Origin: Pseudomonadota bacterium
Lineage (GTDB): Bacteria > Pseudomonadota > Alphaproteobacteria > Sphingomonadales > Sphingomonadaceae
NCBI GenBank assembly: GCA_023445495.1
Contig: JAEXLC010000024.1
Location: forward strand, 1-23,841
DNA: 23,841 nt
Direction of reading: 5' to 3'
The notes below the pieces were generated by a model. That model saw only the letters and a list, made by a program, of their open reading frames with translations. It ran no database searches and was not told the DNA's origin. Within the stretch, counting starts at the first letter, position 1. Each line of letters starts with the position of its first letter. The position numbers were made by a program, and so were the translations under genes. Positions 13,960 to 21,827 of this stretch are shown here, piece by piece.

Positions 13960-16124
13960 GGATCGCCCTTCTAAGCCCCTCCCCTTCAGGGGAGGGGTTT
14001 GGGGTGGGGCATGTGTCTCACCGAGGCCGGGGCTTGCGGATAGCCCCCACCCCAACCCCTCCCCTGAAGGGGAGGGGCTTGCTTTTACTGGCCGCTCTCC
14101 ACCTCCCGTTGCCCGCCTTGGCGCAGGACCGCGACCCCGACGAGATCGTCGTCACCGGCCGCGGGCTCGAGGCGCCTCCCGGGGATGCCGCCTATGACGT
14201 GGTCACGATCGACCGCGCGCGCATCGCGAGCACGGCCAGCGGCCGTCTGGAAGACGCGCTGCGCGATGCCGCCGGCCTCGCCCAGTTCCGTCGCTCCGAT
14301 TCGCGCTCGGCGCATCCGACCTCGCAGGGCGTGACGCTGCGCGGGCTGGGCGGCAACGCGTCCAGCCGCGCGCTGCTGCTGCTCGACGGCGTGCCCCAGG
14401 CCGATCCGTTCGGCGGCTGGGTCGCCTTCCCGGCCTATCTCCCCAATCGCCTTACCGGTGCCCGCATCGTCCGGGGCGGTGGCAGCGGCTATGCCGGGCC
14501 GGGCGCGCTGGCCGGCACGATCGAGCTGGAGAGCGGCAGCCCGGCGCAGCTCGGCGCCCTCAGCCTCGATGCGCTCTATGGCAGCCGCGACAGCATCGAT
14601 GTCTCGGGCGTCGGCACGGTGACGCTTGGGCGCGGCTTCGTCACGCTTGCCGGCCAATATGCCCGGGGCGACGGCTTCATCCCGATCGTCGAGGGCGATC
14701 GGGGTCCGGCGGATCGCCCGGCGCCCTATGAGCAGGCGGCGGCGGCGCTGCGCGCGGTCACCGATCTCGGCGGCGATGTCGAGCTGCAGGCCAATCTCTC
14801 CGCCTTTGCCGACCACCGCGATCGCGGCGTCGACTTCACCCAGGTGAAGAGCGAAGGCGCCGATGCCAGCCTCCGCCTGGTCGGTCGCGGCGCCTGGGGC
14901 TGGTCGGCGCTCGCCTATCTCCAGACGCGCGGCTTCGCGTCGGGCTTTGCCAGCGTCAACGATACGCGCACCACGGCGACCGCCACGCTCGATCAATATG
15001 CGGTGCCGGCCACCGGCATCGGCGCACGCGTCGAGCTCGCTCCGCCGATCGGCGGCGGCGTGACCCTGCGCCTCGGCAGCGATCTCCGCCGGGTCTCCGG
15101 CCAGACCGAGGAGCTGTTCACCTATGTCGCCGGCCTGCCGACCCGCCGTCGGGTCGCGGGCGGCGAGAGCCTGACGGTCGGCGGCTTCGCCGATGCCAGC
15201 TATGAGAGCGGCCCGCTGACGCTCAGCCTGGGCGGCCGGCTCGATCATTGGGACATTACGGGCGGGTCGCTGCGCGAGACGTCGCTTGCTCCCGGTCCGG
15301 TACTCACCGACAGCCGCTTCCCCGATCGCCACGGCTGGGAAGCCACGGGCCGCGCCGGCGCAGCTTATCGCCTAGGGAAAGTGACGCTGCGCGCGGCCAG
15401 CTATCGCGGCTGGCGGCTGCCGACGCTCAACGAGCTCTACCGCCCGTTCCGGGCCGGCGCCGATGCAACGGCAGCGAACGCCGCGCTCGATCCCGAGCGG
15501 CTCACCGGCGCGGAGATCGGTGCCGACTGGCGGCCGACGCGCACGCTCGGCTTCCGCGCGACCGGCTATTGGAACCGGCTAGACGGCGCGATCGCCAATG
15601 TCACGCTGGCGCAGGGGCCGGGGACCTTCCCGGGGGTCGGCTTCGTCTCGGCGGCGGGCTTCTATCGCCAGCGCCGGAATCTCGATGCGGTGACGGCGAA
15701 GGGCGTCGAGCTCGACGGCCGCTGGACCTCGGGCGATCTCAGCCTCGGCGCATCCTATGCCTTCACCGATTCGCGCGTCTCCGCCTCGGGCGTCTCGGCT
15801 GCGCTCGACGGCCTGCGCCCGGCCCAGACGGCGCGGCACCAGGCCAGCGCCACCCTCGCCTGGAATCGCCGGGATGCCGGCGCCTCGCTGACCGCGCGCT
15901 ACGTCGGCCCGCAATTCGAGGACGATCAGAACACGCGCACCCTGAAGGGCGCCTTCACCCTCGATGCCGGTGCCGTGCTGCCGCTATCCCGCGCCTTCGC
16001 GCTGCAGGCACGCGCGGAGAATATCTTCGACGCCGAGGTCCAGGCCGGGATCAGCGGTCCCGGGGTGATCGAACGCGCCTTGCCGCGTACCTTGTGGCTC
16101 GGCGCGAAGCTCAGACTGCGGTGA
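13956..16124 (+). CDS. TonB-dependent outer-membrane receptor
   Basis: A ligand-gated beta-barrel that imports a substrate across the outer membrane using TonB energy. A likely TonB box 'DEIVVTGRG' follows the signal peptide. The plug domain includes 'LEDALRDAAGLAQFRR', 'SQGVTLRGLGGNASSRALLL', 'DGVPQADPFGGWVAF' and 'RIVRGGGSGYAGPGALAGTI'. The barrel runs to the end and terminates 'LWLGAKLRLR', without the usual final aromatic residue. Substrate is not evident. The start is the oddity. ATG 13956 overlaps the maiA stop (ATGA), giving 722 residues, but a 108-nt palindrome (13973-14080) then interrupts 'MRIAL...LLLAALHLPLPALAQ', apparently the original signal peptide. TTG 14079, with an AGGGGAGGG from the repeat just upstream, would restore a 681-residue precursor beginning 'MLLLAALHLPLPALAQ'. 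Both starts are plausible. Confidence 0.92.
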   Translation: MRIALLSPSPSGEGFGVGHVSHRGRGLRIAPTPTPPLKGRGLLLLAALHLPLPALAQDRDPDEIVVTGRGLEAPPGDAAYDVVTIDRARIASTASGRLEDALRDAAGLAQFRRSDSRSAHPTSQGVTLRGLGGNASSRALLLLDGVPQADPFGGWVAFPAYLPNRLTGARIVRGGGSGYAGPGALAGTIELESGSPAQLGALSLDALYGSRDSIDVSGVGTVTLGRGFVTLAGQYARGDGFIPIVEGDRGPADRPAPYEQAAAALRAVTDLGGDVELQANLSAFADHRDRGVDFTQVKSEGADASLRLVGRGAWGWSALAYLQTRGFASGFASVNDTRTTATATLDQYAVPATGIGARVELAPPIGGGVTLRLGSDLRRVSGQTEELFTYVAGLPTRRRVAGGESLTVGGFADASYESGPLTLSLGGRLDHWDITGGSLRETSLAPGPVLTDSRFPDRHGWEATGRAGAAYRLGKVTLRAASYRGWRLPTLNELYRPFRAGADATAANAALDPERLTGAEIGADWRPTRTLGFRATGYWNRLDGAIANVTLAQGPGTFPGVGFVSAAGFYRQRRNLDAVTAKGVELDGRWTSGDLSLGASYAFTDSRVSASGVSAALDGLRPAQTARHQASATLAWNRRDAGASLTARYVGPQFEDDQNTRTLKGAFTLDAGAVLPLSRAFALQARAENIFDAEVQAGISGPGVIERALPRTLWLGAKLRLR
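13973..14080. repeat. 108-nt nested palindrome inside the receptor 5' end
   Basis: Arms of 37 nt (13973-14009) and 36 nt (14045-14080) are inverted copies differing by one inserted base, around a 35-nt centre. Each arm is itself a hairpin, CCCCTCCCC-TTCA-GGGGAGGGG or its mirror. The element is 36 codons long and open in the receptor frame ('SPSPSGEGFG...TPTPPLKGRG'). Its right end supplies a Shine-Dalgarno-like run and a TTG. Confidence 0.85.
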
Positions 16125-16138
16125 GTTTGAACTGAGCC

Positions 16139-16224
16139 GTCATGCTGAACTTGTTTCAGCATCCAACGAACCTCAGGCGGTACCGCTGGTGGAGAGTTGG
16201 ACCCTGAAACAAGTTCAGGGTGAC
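16139..16224. repeat. 86-bp bipartite palindromic element, copy 2
   Basis: The arms at 16139-16165 and 16198-16224 are identical to those of the copy at 1541-1626. The 32-nt centre differs but is still self-complementary: GCGGTACCGC at 16177-16186, CTC 16172-16174 with GAG 16192-16194. It fills most of the 108-nt gap between two converging genes, the receptor and the glycosyltransferase. It could therefore serve both as a 3'-end structure. Confidence 0.85.
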
Positions 16225-16232
16225 GAAAGAAA

Positions 16233-17324
16233 CTAGCGACGTTCGCGAACCAGCCGGTCGAACAGCGCCAGATATTCCGCGATCGGATCCCCACCCACCG
16301 TCACCGGTGCGGGCCGCGCTGCATCGTCGCTCAGCCAATGGTCCAGCGCCGCCACCAGCCCGTCGGCATCCTCACGATCGATCACCGTCCCCAGTTCCGG
16401 CGCATGGACGATCTCACGCACCGCCACGCTCGATTCGGTCGAGACCACCGGCGTGCCGACCGACAGCGCCTCGCGCAGCACGCCGGGCACGCCTTCATAG
16501 TCCGAGGTCAGCACCGCGACCGCCGCGCCCCTGATCGCGGGCAGCGGATCGCCGGCATGGCCGGGCATCGAAACCCGGTCGCCGAGCCCCAGCGCCGCCA
16601 CCTGCGCCTCGAGTTCGGCACGCGCGCCGCCTTCGCCGAGCAGCAGCAGCTTCACCCGTCGGTCGGCCAGCCGGGGCAGGGCGGCGAGCAGCCGGTCCCA
16701 GCGCTTCTGCGGCTCGAGCCGGCCGACGCCGATCAGGTAGCGTCCGTCCGGCAGCGCTACCGGTGCCGCCGCGGCGATCGTCGCGGCGGGCGGATTGGCG
16801 ATCACGCTCACCCGCTGGGCCGGCATGCCCATCTCGGCAATTGCCTCCGCCGCCATTGCCGGGGTCATCGCCACGACATGGTCGAGGAAATGGGGATGCA
16901 GCCGCAGCCAGCGGCGATAGCGCCACGCGGCACCCGGCGAGAGCTCGGGGCGAACCAGCGCGTTGGAGACCTTGCCGACGATCGGCGGGCAGGCGCGGCC
17001 CAGCCGAAGCCGGGCGAGCGCGGTGACCCCGGTATAGCGATTGCCCGGGCAGAACAGGATGTCGGGGCGGGCCCGCCGAACCTCGCCGGCCAGCCGGAAC
17101 AGCGACTGGTAGCGATTGTCGCCCAGCTCGATCAGGTCGATTCCGTCGGGGATCTCGGCGGCCAGCGGCCCCTCGCGGCTGCCCAGCACCAGCGTCACCC
17201 GGCGCCCCGAATCGAGCCATCCGCGCGCCATGCGCAACATCGCGCGTTCCACCCCGCCGCCCTGCAATCGCTGGGCATAGGTGAGGATGTGCTGCGCGGT
17301 TTCGAGATGGGTGCGGTGCAACAT
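16233..17324 (-). CDS. GT4-family glycosyltransferase
   Basis: A 363-residue cytosolic GT-B fold enzyme that probably transfers a sugar from a nucleotide donor to a lipid- or polysaccharide-linked acceptor. The N-terminal domain opens with 'ILTYAQRLQGGGVERAML', the GG(V) loop of GT4 enzymes. The C-terminal donor domain has 'YLIGVGRLEPQKRWDRLLAA', 'LLLLGEGGARAELEAQVAAL' and the E-x7-E block 'SDYEGVPGVLREALSVGTPV'. The ATG at 17324 follows AAGG at a short spacing. It is divergent from the membrane protein-DUF2141-GT4 trio across a 190-nt gap and converges with the receptor gene. Donor and acceptor cannot be read from the sequence. Confidence 0.92.
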   Translation of the reverse strand: MLHRTHLETAQHILTYAQRLQGGGVERAMLRMARGWLDSGRRVTLVLGSREGPLAAEIPDGIDLIELGDNRYQSLFRLAGEVRRARPDILFCPGNRYTGVTALARLRLGRACPPIVGKVSNALVRPELSPGAAWRYRRWLRLHPHFLDHVVAMTPAMAAEAIAEMGMPAQRVSVIANPPAATIAAAAPVALPDGRYLIGVGRLEPQKRWDRLLAALPRLADRRVKLLLLGEGGARAELEAQVAALGLGDRVSMPGHAGDPLPAIRGAAVAVLTSDYEGVPGVLREALSVGTPVVSTESSVAVREIVHAPELGTVIDREDADGLVAALDHWLSDDAARPAPVTVGGDPIAEYLALFDRLVRERR

Positions 17325-17504
17325 AGACCTTGCGGATTGCCACTCTTACGCCCAAATCGCCCCCGCAATAAACCGCATTCTGCTGTCACCAGCCAATTTC
17401 GCGTCGTGTGAACTGGGGGCTGCAAAGCCGCATGGCGCCGGTAAAGTACTGTAATATGCCGGTTATTTAGGCAGCGGATACGAATCAGTGAACGAACCCA
17501 GTTT

Positions 17505-17509
17505 GGAGG
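17505..17509 (+). promoter_or_regulatory. Shine-Dalgarno selecting the GTG at 17515
   Basis: GGAGG at 17505-17509, 5 nt before GTG 17515, is the best ribosome binding site seen in the window. It argues for starting the membrane protein there rather than at the in-frame GTG 27 nt upstream (17488), which has no such site. Confidence 0.75.
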
Positions 17510-17514
17510 CTTCG

Positions 17515-18447
17515 GTGAACACGAGCGTTGTCGAGGCCGTCCCCCTTCCGGGCGCGCCCGACCTTGCGGGTCTTGAGCCCGTCGAAAAGATCAAGCGCCG
17601 CTGGCCGGCGCTCGTCGGCGGCGCGCTGACGCTGCTGATGATCGTGGCGCTGGGCCGCGAGCTGTTCGGCTCGGGCCTGCAGGGCCTGTATCGCACGCTG
17701 CCGACCAACCCGCTCTTCTACTTGGTCTTCGCGCTCTATTATGTGGGTCCGCCGACCTTCGACTATATCATCTTCAAGCGGCTGTGGCAGATCCCGCTCG
17801 CCGGGCTGGCCGCGCTCCACAAGAAGCGCATCTCGAACGAAGTGCTGTTCGGCTATTCGGGCGAGGCCTATTTCTACGCCTGGGCCCGCCAGCGCACCCA
17901 GATGGTCGCCGCTCCCTTCGGCGCGGTGAAGGACGTGATGATCCTGTCGGCGATCGCCGGCAACGCGATCACCTTCGTGATGATGATCGTCGGCCTGCCG
18001 CTCTATCTGGGGCTGGTGCCGCCGCAGTGGAAGCTGGCGGTGATCGGCTCGGTCGCGGTGCTGGCGCTGATGTCGCTGCCGTTCCTGCTCTTCTCGAAGC
18101 GCGTCTTCTCGCTGCCCCGCCGCGAGCTGTGGTGGGTGTTCCTCATCCACTGCATCCGCATCGTCACCGGCTCGCTGCTCGTCTCGATTGCCTGGCACCT
18201 CGCGATGCCGAACGTGTCGATCGGCGTCTGGCTGATGATGGCCGCCGGCCGCCTGCTCGTCTGGCGCCTGCCGCTGGTGCCGAGCAAGGAAGCCGCCTTC
18301 GCCGCGATCACCGGCGTGGTGATCGGCCAGGGCTCGGCGATGTCCGAGTTGATGGCGCTGATCGCCGGCCTCACCCTTCTCGCCCATGTCACGCTGATCG
18401 GAGGGTTCAGCGTCCAGGCCCTGCTCACGAGGAACAAGCAGCAATGA
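17515..18447 (+). CDS. Multi-pass inner-membrane protein, possibly flippase-like
   Basis: A 310-residue protein with about seven predicted membrane helices, including 'WPALVGGALTLLMIVAL', 'PLFYLVFALYYVGPPTFDYI', 'MILSAIAGNAITFVMMIVGL', 'LAVIGSVAVLALMSLPFLLF' and 'GVWLMMAAGRLLVWRLPLVP'. I cannot name its family firmly. The C-terminal 'RLPLVPSKEAAFAAITGVV...' block recalls the membrane domain of lysylphosphatidylglycerol synthase/flippase-like proteins, but only loosely. The start is GTG 17515 because of a strong GGAGG; GTG 17488 would add nine residues. The stop overlaps the DUF2141 gene (ATGA), and two glycosyltransferases flank it. A role in moving or modifying a lipid-linked intermediate is inference. 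Confidence 0.85.
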   Translation: MNTSVVEAVPLPGAPDLAGLEPVEKIKRRWPALVGGALTLLMIVALGRELFGSGLQGLYRTLPTNPLFYLVFALYYVGPPTFDYIIFKRLWQIPLAGLAALHKKRISNEVLFGYSGEAYFYAWARQRTQMVAAPFGAVKDVMILSAIAGNAITFVMMIVGLPLYLGLVPPQWKLAVIGSVAVLALMSLPFLLFSKRVFSLPRRELWWVFLIHCIRIVTGSLLVSIAWHLAMPNVSIGVWLMMAAGRLLVWRLPLVPSKEAAFAAITGVVIGQGSAMSELMALIAGLTLLAHVTLIGGFSVQALLTRNKQQ

Positions 18448-18962
18448 TCCGCGCCCTGACCGCCAGCACCGCCGCCCTGCTCGCCTTCGCCGCGAGCCCG
18501 GCCGCCGCGCAGCAGGATCCGGTCGACGGCACCTGCGCGATCCCCGGCGGCGCGCGGCTCTACGTCAACGTCACCGGTCTCAAGGACCGGACCGGCCGGC
18601 TCAAGGTCGAGCTCTATCCGCCGAACGAGGAAGACTTCCTGCGCGACGACACGTCGCTCAAAAGGGAAGGCAAGCCGTTCCGCCGCGTCTGGGCCTCGGT
18701 GCCGCAGTCGGGTCCGGTGCGCATCTGCATCCGCGCGCCCCAGGCGGGCACCTGGGCGGTGCTGTTCACGCATGACCGCGACGGCAAGAACAAGTTCAAC
18801 TTCTGGGAGGACGGCGCCGGCTTCGCCAGCAACCAGAAGCTCGGCCGCAGCCGCCCCAAGGTGCGCCAGGCGCTGGTCAATGTCGGCCCGGCCGGTGGAC
18901 AGATCACGATCAAGGCCCAATATCTGCGGGGCCTGGGCGGTTTCGGTCCGCTCGACGACTAG
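18444..18962 (+). CDS. Secreted DUF2141 protein
   Basis: A 172-residue exported protein. The signal peptide 'MIRALTASTAALLAFAASPA' is followed by an AAA|QQ-type cleavage site near residue 23. The mature part has 'LYVNVTGLKDRTGRLKVELY', 'GPVRICIRAPQAGTWAVLFT' and 'HDRDGKNKFNFWEDGAGFA', the pattern of the DUF2141 family (small periplasmic beta-sandwich proteins of unknown function). The ATG overlaps the upstream membrane protein stop (ATGA) and has AGGAA upstream. A GT4 gene starts 14 nt after its stop. The tight linkage suggests a shared envelope role, which cannot be specified. Confidence 0.9.
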   Translation: MIRALTASTAALLAFAASPAAAQQDPVDGTCAIPGGARLYVNVTGLKDRTGRLKVELYPPNEEDFLRDDTSLKREGKPFRRVWASVPQSGPVRICIRAPQAGTWAVLFTHDRDGKNKFNFWEDGAGFASNQKLGRSRPKVRQALVNVGPAGGQITIKAQYLRGLGGFGPLDD

Positions 18963-18976
18963 GGAAGGTGCGGCCG

Positions 18977-20176
18977 ATGCGCATCGTCGACGTCAACGAG
19001 TTCTACTCCCCCACCGGCGGTGGGGTGCGGACCTATCTCGATCGCAAGATGGGGATCATGGCCGATATGGGCCATGAGCTGACCGTCATCGCGCCCGCGC
19101 TCGAATCGAGCGTGGAGGAGCGGCCGGGCGGCGGCCGGGTGATCTGGGTCAAGGCGCCGCCGCTGATCCTCGATCGCAACTACGGCATCTTCGTCAAGGA
19201 CGAGCCCGTTTGGGACCTGCTCGACGAGCTCAAGCCCGACATCGTCGAGACCAGCTCGCCCTGGCTGCCCGGCTGGACCGTGGCGCGGTGGAAGGGCGAT
19301 GCGGTGAAGGTGTTCTTCGCGCATGGCGACAATATCGGCGCCTATCCGCAGCGCTGGCTCGACAGCGTAGCGACCCCCATCCAGGTCGAGCAGGCCTTCG
19401 CCTGGTACACCCGGTACATGAACCGCTTCCTTGCATCTTATGACGCGTTCGTCACCAACGGCCCGGCGCTCGCCAAGCGCTTCCGCCGGCGCGGCATGCA
19501 TGTCGATGCGTCGATGCCGCTGGGGATCGAGCGGCAATGGTTCTCGCCCGATCTGCGCGACGAGAAATTGCGCGTGGCGCTGCTCGCCCAGCTTGGCCTG
19601 CCGCCCGAAGGGCATCTGCTGCTCGGCCTGGGCCGCCACCACAAGGAAAAGCGCTGGCCGCTGGTGATCGACGCGGTCGAGGCGGCGGCGAACGACCTGC
19701 CGGTCGGCCTGATGCTGATCGGCGACGGTCCGCAGCGCCGCCAGCTCGAGGAGCGGATCGCCGGCAGCCCGCACATCAAGATCTTCCGCCCGGTCTATGA
19801 CCGTGTCCGTTTCTCGCGGATCATGGCGAGCTGCGATGCGCTGATCCACGGGTCGGACGCCGAGCCGTTCGGTCTGGTCGCGTCGGAAGCGCTCGCCTCG
19901 GGCCTGCCGCTGATCGGGCCGGACGAAGGCGGCTTTGCCGAGCTCGCCGATCCGCTGTTCGCCGAGACCTATCGCGCCCGCGATGCCTATTCGGCCGCCG
20001 ACGCGATCCGCCGCATGTTCGCCCGCGAGCAGACGATCCTGCGCAATGCCGCGCGCATCGCCGCCGGCAAGGTGCGCAGCGACGCCGATCACGCCGCCGA
20101 GCTGATGACCTATTATGCCGGCTTGCTCGAAGCCAGGCGCGGCGGCGCCGACTTGCGGGCCTCGGGCAACTCGTAG
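18977..20176 (+). CDS. GT4-family glycosyltransferase
   Basis: A 399-residue GT-B glycosyltransferase, likely acting on an envelope glycolipid or polysaccharide. The N-terminus 'MRIVDVNEFYSPTGGGVRTY' carries the glycine-rich loop. 'ELKPDIVETSSPWLPGW' and 'VFFAHGDNIGAYP' are acceptor-side motifs. The donor domain has 'LLGLGRHHKEKRWPLVIDAV', 'LMLIGDGPQRRQLEERI' and the E-x7-E block 'GSDAEPFGLVASEALASGLP'. ATG 18977 was preferred to a GTG nine bases earlier (18968) because GGGAAGG precedes it at a workable distance. The last 64 nt overlap, tail to tail, the GT-C gene on the other strand. Third gene of a likely operon with the membrane protein and DUF2141. Confidence 0.93.
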   Translation: MRIVDVNEFYSPTGGGVRTYLDRKMGIMADMGHELTVIAPALESSVEERPGGGRVIWVKAPPLILDRNYGIFVKDEPVWDLLDELKPDIVETSSPWLPGWTVARWKGDAVKVFFAHGDNIGAYPQRWLDSVATPIQVEQAFAWYTRYMNRFLASYDAFVTNGPALAKRFRRRGMHVDASMPLGIERQWFSPDLRDEKLRVALLAQLGLPPEGHLLLGLGRHHKEKRWPLVIDAVEAAANDLPVGLMLIGDGPQRRQLEERIAGSPHIKIFRPVYDRVRFSRIMASCDALIHGSDAEPFGLVASEALASGLPLIGPDEGGFAELADPLFAETYRARDAYSAADAIRRMFAREQTILRNAARIAAGKVRSDADHAAELMTYYAGLLEARRGGADLRASGNS

Positions 20177-21663
20177 ACCGAGATGTAGAGGTCGCCGAGC
20201 GGCCAGCGGCCGCGCAGGCGATAGCCCAGCTCGTCCATCCGCTTGACCGTCAGCTGGTGCGATTCCAGGCGCTCGCCATAATAGGCCGGGCGCATCACCA
20301 CGATCTCGGGCGGGTTGGCGAAGATCCGGTTGATCTCCTCGAGCTGGTCCACGCCCAGCGCGCCATTCTCGCGCTCGCGCGACAAATGGCTCGGGAAGAT
20401 CCACGGCGTCACCGTGCAGCGATCGGTATAGCTGTAGAGGATCGCGTTGCCCGAATAGACGTACATGCAGCCGCTGCCCTTGCCGATCCCGTCGGCCAGC
20501 GCTTCGAGCTGCTCGGCATTGCCGCGGTGCCATTTGGCGCTCCACGCGGTGTATTCGCCGCCCAGCCCCGCCGCGAGCAGCATCACCGGCGCCACCCACT
20601 TCCGGCCGAACGCGGTGCCGCCCAGATAGCCCGCGCAGCACAGGCTCGCCGGCACCAGCACCGGCAGCGCATAATGGTTGAACCAGCTGCCGAACACGAG
20701 CAGCCCGATCACCGCGGCGATCAGCCAGCCGAAGAACAGCGCGCGCACCGGATGCTCGCTCGGGTCCTTCACCGGCACATGGCGCGACAGGCCAGAGACG
20801 ATCAGCAGCAGCCCCAGGATCAGCGCGATCTTCAGGAAGGCGCGCAGCAGCACGAGGGGCGGATCGCTCAGCCGGTCCACGATCGAACCGAAATTGGCGT
20901 AGAACCAGGCTTCGCCATGGCCCATCAGGATGAACACGGCCCAGACGATCAGCGTCGGCAGCCACACCGCCGCCGCCCACAGGCAGCCGCGGCGCAGGAT
21001 ATGGGCGATGCTGGTGCCTAGCCGCATCTCGCGCCACATCAGCCAGATGCCGAGGAACATCGCCTCGAACACCACCGAATATTTCACCTGCATCGCCACG
21101 CCGACGATCAGCATGGCCAGCGTGCCGCGATGGATGCGGCGGCGATCGCCGCTCTCGTCGGTCGGCTTCGGCACCACCAGCAGGAAGGCCCAGGCCATCA
21201 GCAGGTTGTAGAAGACCGGCGCCTGGCCGCCCTGGCCGTCGGCGAAGTTGATCATGAACAGATAGAGCAGCGCCGATACCAGCGCGCCGCGGCCCCAGCC
21301 GGCCTTCTCGGCGAGTCGCGCGATCAGCATGGCGGTGGCCACCACGCAGGCCAGCGCCATCGCCTGGTAGATCCAGATTCCCGCCGGCACGCCGAAGGCG
21401 GCAGGCAGCAGGTAGATCAGGAACAGCCCGACGGGCTTGCGGTCCCATACATCGACGAACGGCACCGCGCCGTGCAGCATCTGCTGCGCGGTGACGAAAT
21501 AGAATTCCTCATCGACATGGACCACCGGGTTGCCGAAGGTCAGCGCGCGGACCACGACGGCGGCGAGCAGCAGGATCGACCAGCGCGGCAGCGCGGCGAG
21601 GGTCGCGGTGAGGTCGGTCAGGCGAGTCGTCCGGCTCCCCAGCACTTCGGACTTGCTTGCCAT
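20113..21663 (-). CDS. GT-C family membrane glycosyltransferase (PMT/ArnT-like)
   Basis: A 516-residue integral membrane protein that probably transfers a sugar from a polyprenyl-phosphate donor on the periplasmic side. About ten to eleven hydrophobic helices fill residues ~25-380. The first periplasmic loop has the acidic pair in 'NPVVHVDEEFYFVTAQQMLH', followed by 'VPFVDVWDRKPVGLFL', both typical of the GT39/GT83-type (PMT_2) fold. A soluble C-terminal domain follows ('ADGIGKGSGCMYVYSGNAIL', 'PPEIVVMRPAYYGERL'). The ATG at 21663 has no clear Shine-Dalgarno. The gene is divergent from phoD. Its 3' end overlaps the GT4 gene on the other strand by 64 nt. Substrate unknown. Confidence 0.88.
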   Translation of the reverse strand: MASKSEVLGSRTTRLTDLTATLAALPRWSILLLAAVVVRALTFGNPVVHVDEEFYFVTAQQMLHGAVPFVDVWDRKPVGLFLIYLLPAAFGVPAGIWIYQAMALACVVATAMLIARLAEKAGWGRGALVSALLYLFMINFADGQGGQAPVFYNLLMAWAFLLVVPKPTDESGDRRRIHRGTLAMLIVGVAMQVKYSVVFEAMFLGIWLMWREMRLGTSIAHILRRGCLWAAAVWLPTLIVWAVFILMGHGEAWFYANFGSIVDRLSDPPLVLLRAFLKIALILGLLLIVSGLSRHVPVKDPSEHPVRALFFGWLIAAVIGLLVFGSWFNHYALPVLVPASLCCAGYLGGTAFGRKWVAPVMLLAAGLGGEYTAWSAKWHRGNAEQLEALADGIGKGSGCMYVYSGNAILYSYTDRCTVTPWIFPSHLSRERENGALGVDQLEEINRIFANPPEIVVMRPAYYGERLESHQLTVKRMDELGYRLRGRWPLGDLYISVYELPEARKSAPPRLASSKPA

Positions 21664-21827
21664 CAGGAGCGCGAAGCCCCGGGCGGGAGGTGATGCTGCA
21701 TGGAGTTGGGTCAGGGCCTTGTTGCTTGCGACGTGCGCTGTGCTTAGCGTCCATGGCGCACGCTGTCACGAACTCGACACGCAGGCCCGGCAAGGCTTGC
21801 GACGAAATAGCTTGGGAACGCTTCAAA

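Noticed and set aside
13973..14080. Could the repeated GC-rich units be a CRISPR or tandem repeat?
   Set aside because: There are only two units and they are inverted, each self-folding, with no direct repeats or spacers of regular length.
18959..21448. Very long open frame on the minus strand opposite the GT4 and GT-C region
   Set aside because: It reads as Arg/Ala/Gly/His-rich sequence with no family motifs and is out of frame with two clear glycosyltransferase genes. In high-GC DNA such antisense frames stay open by codon bias.
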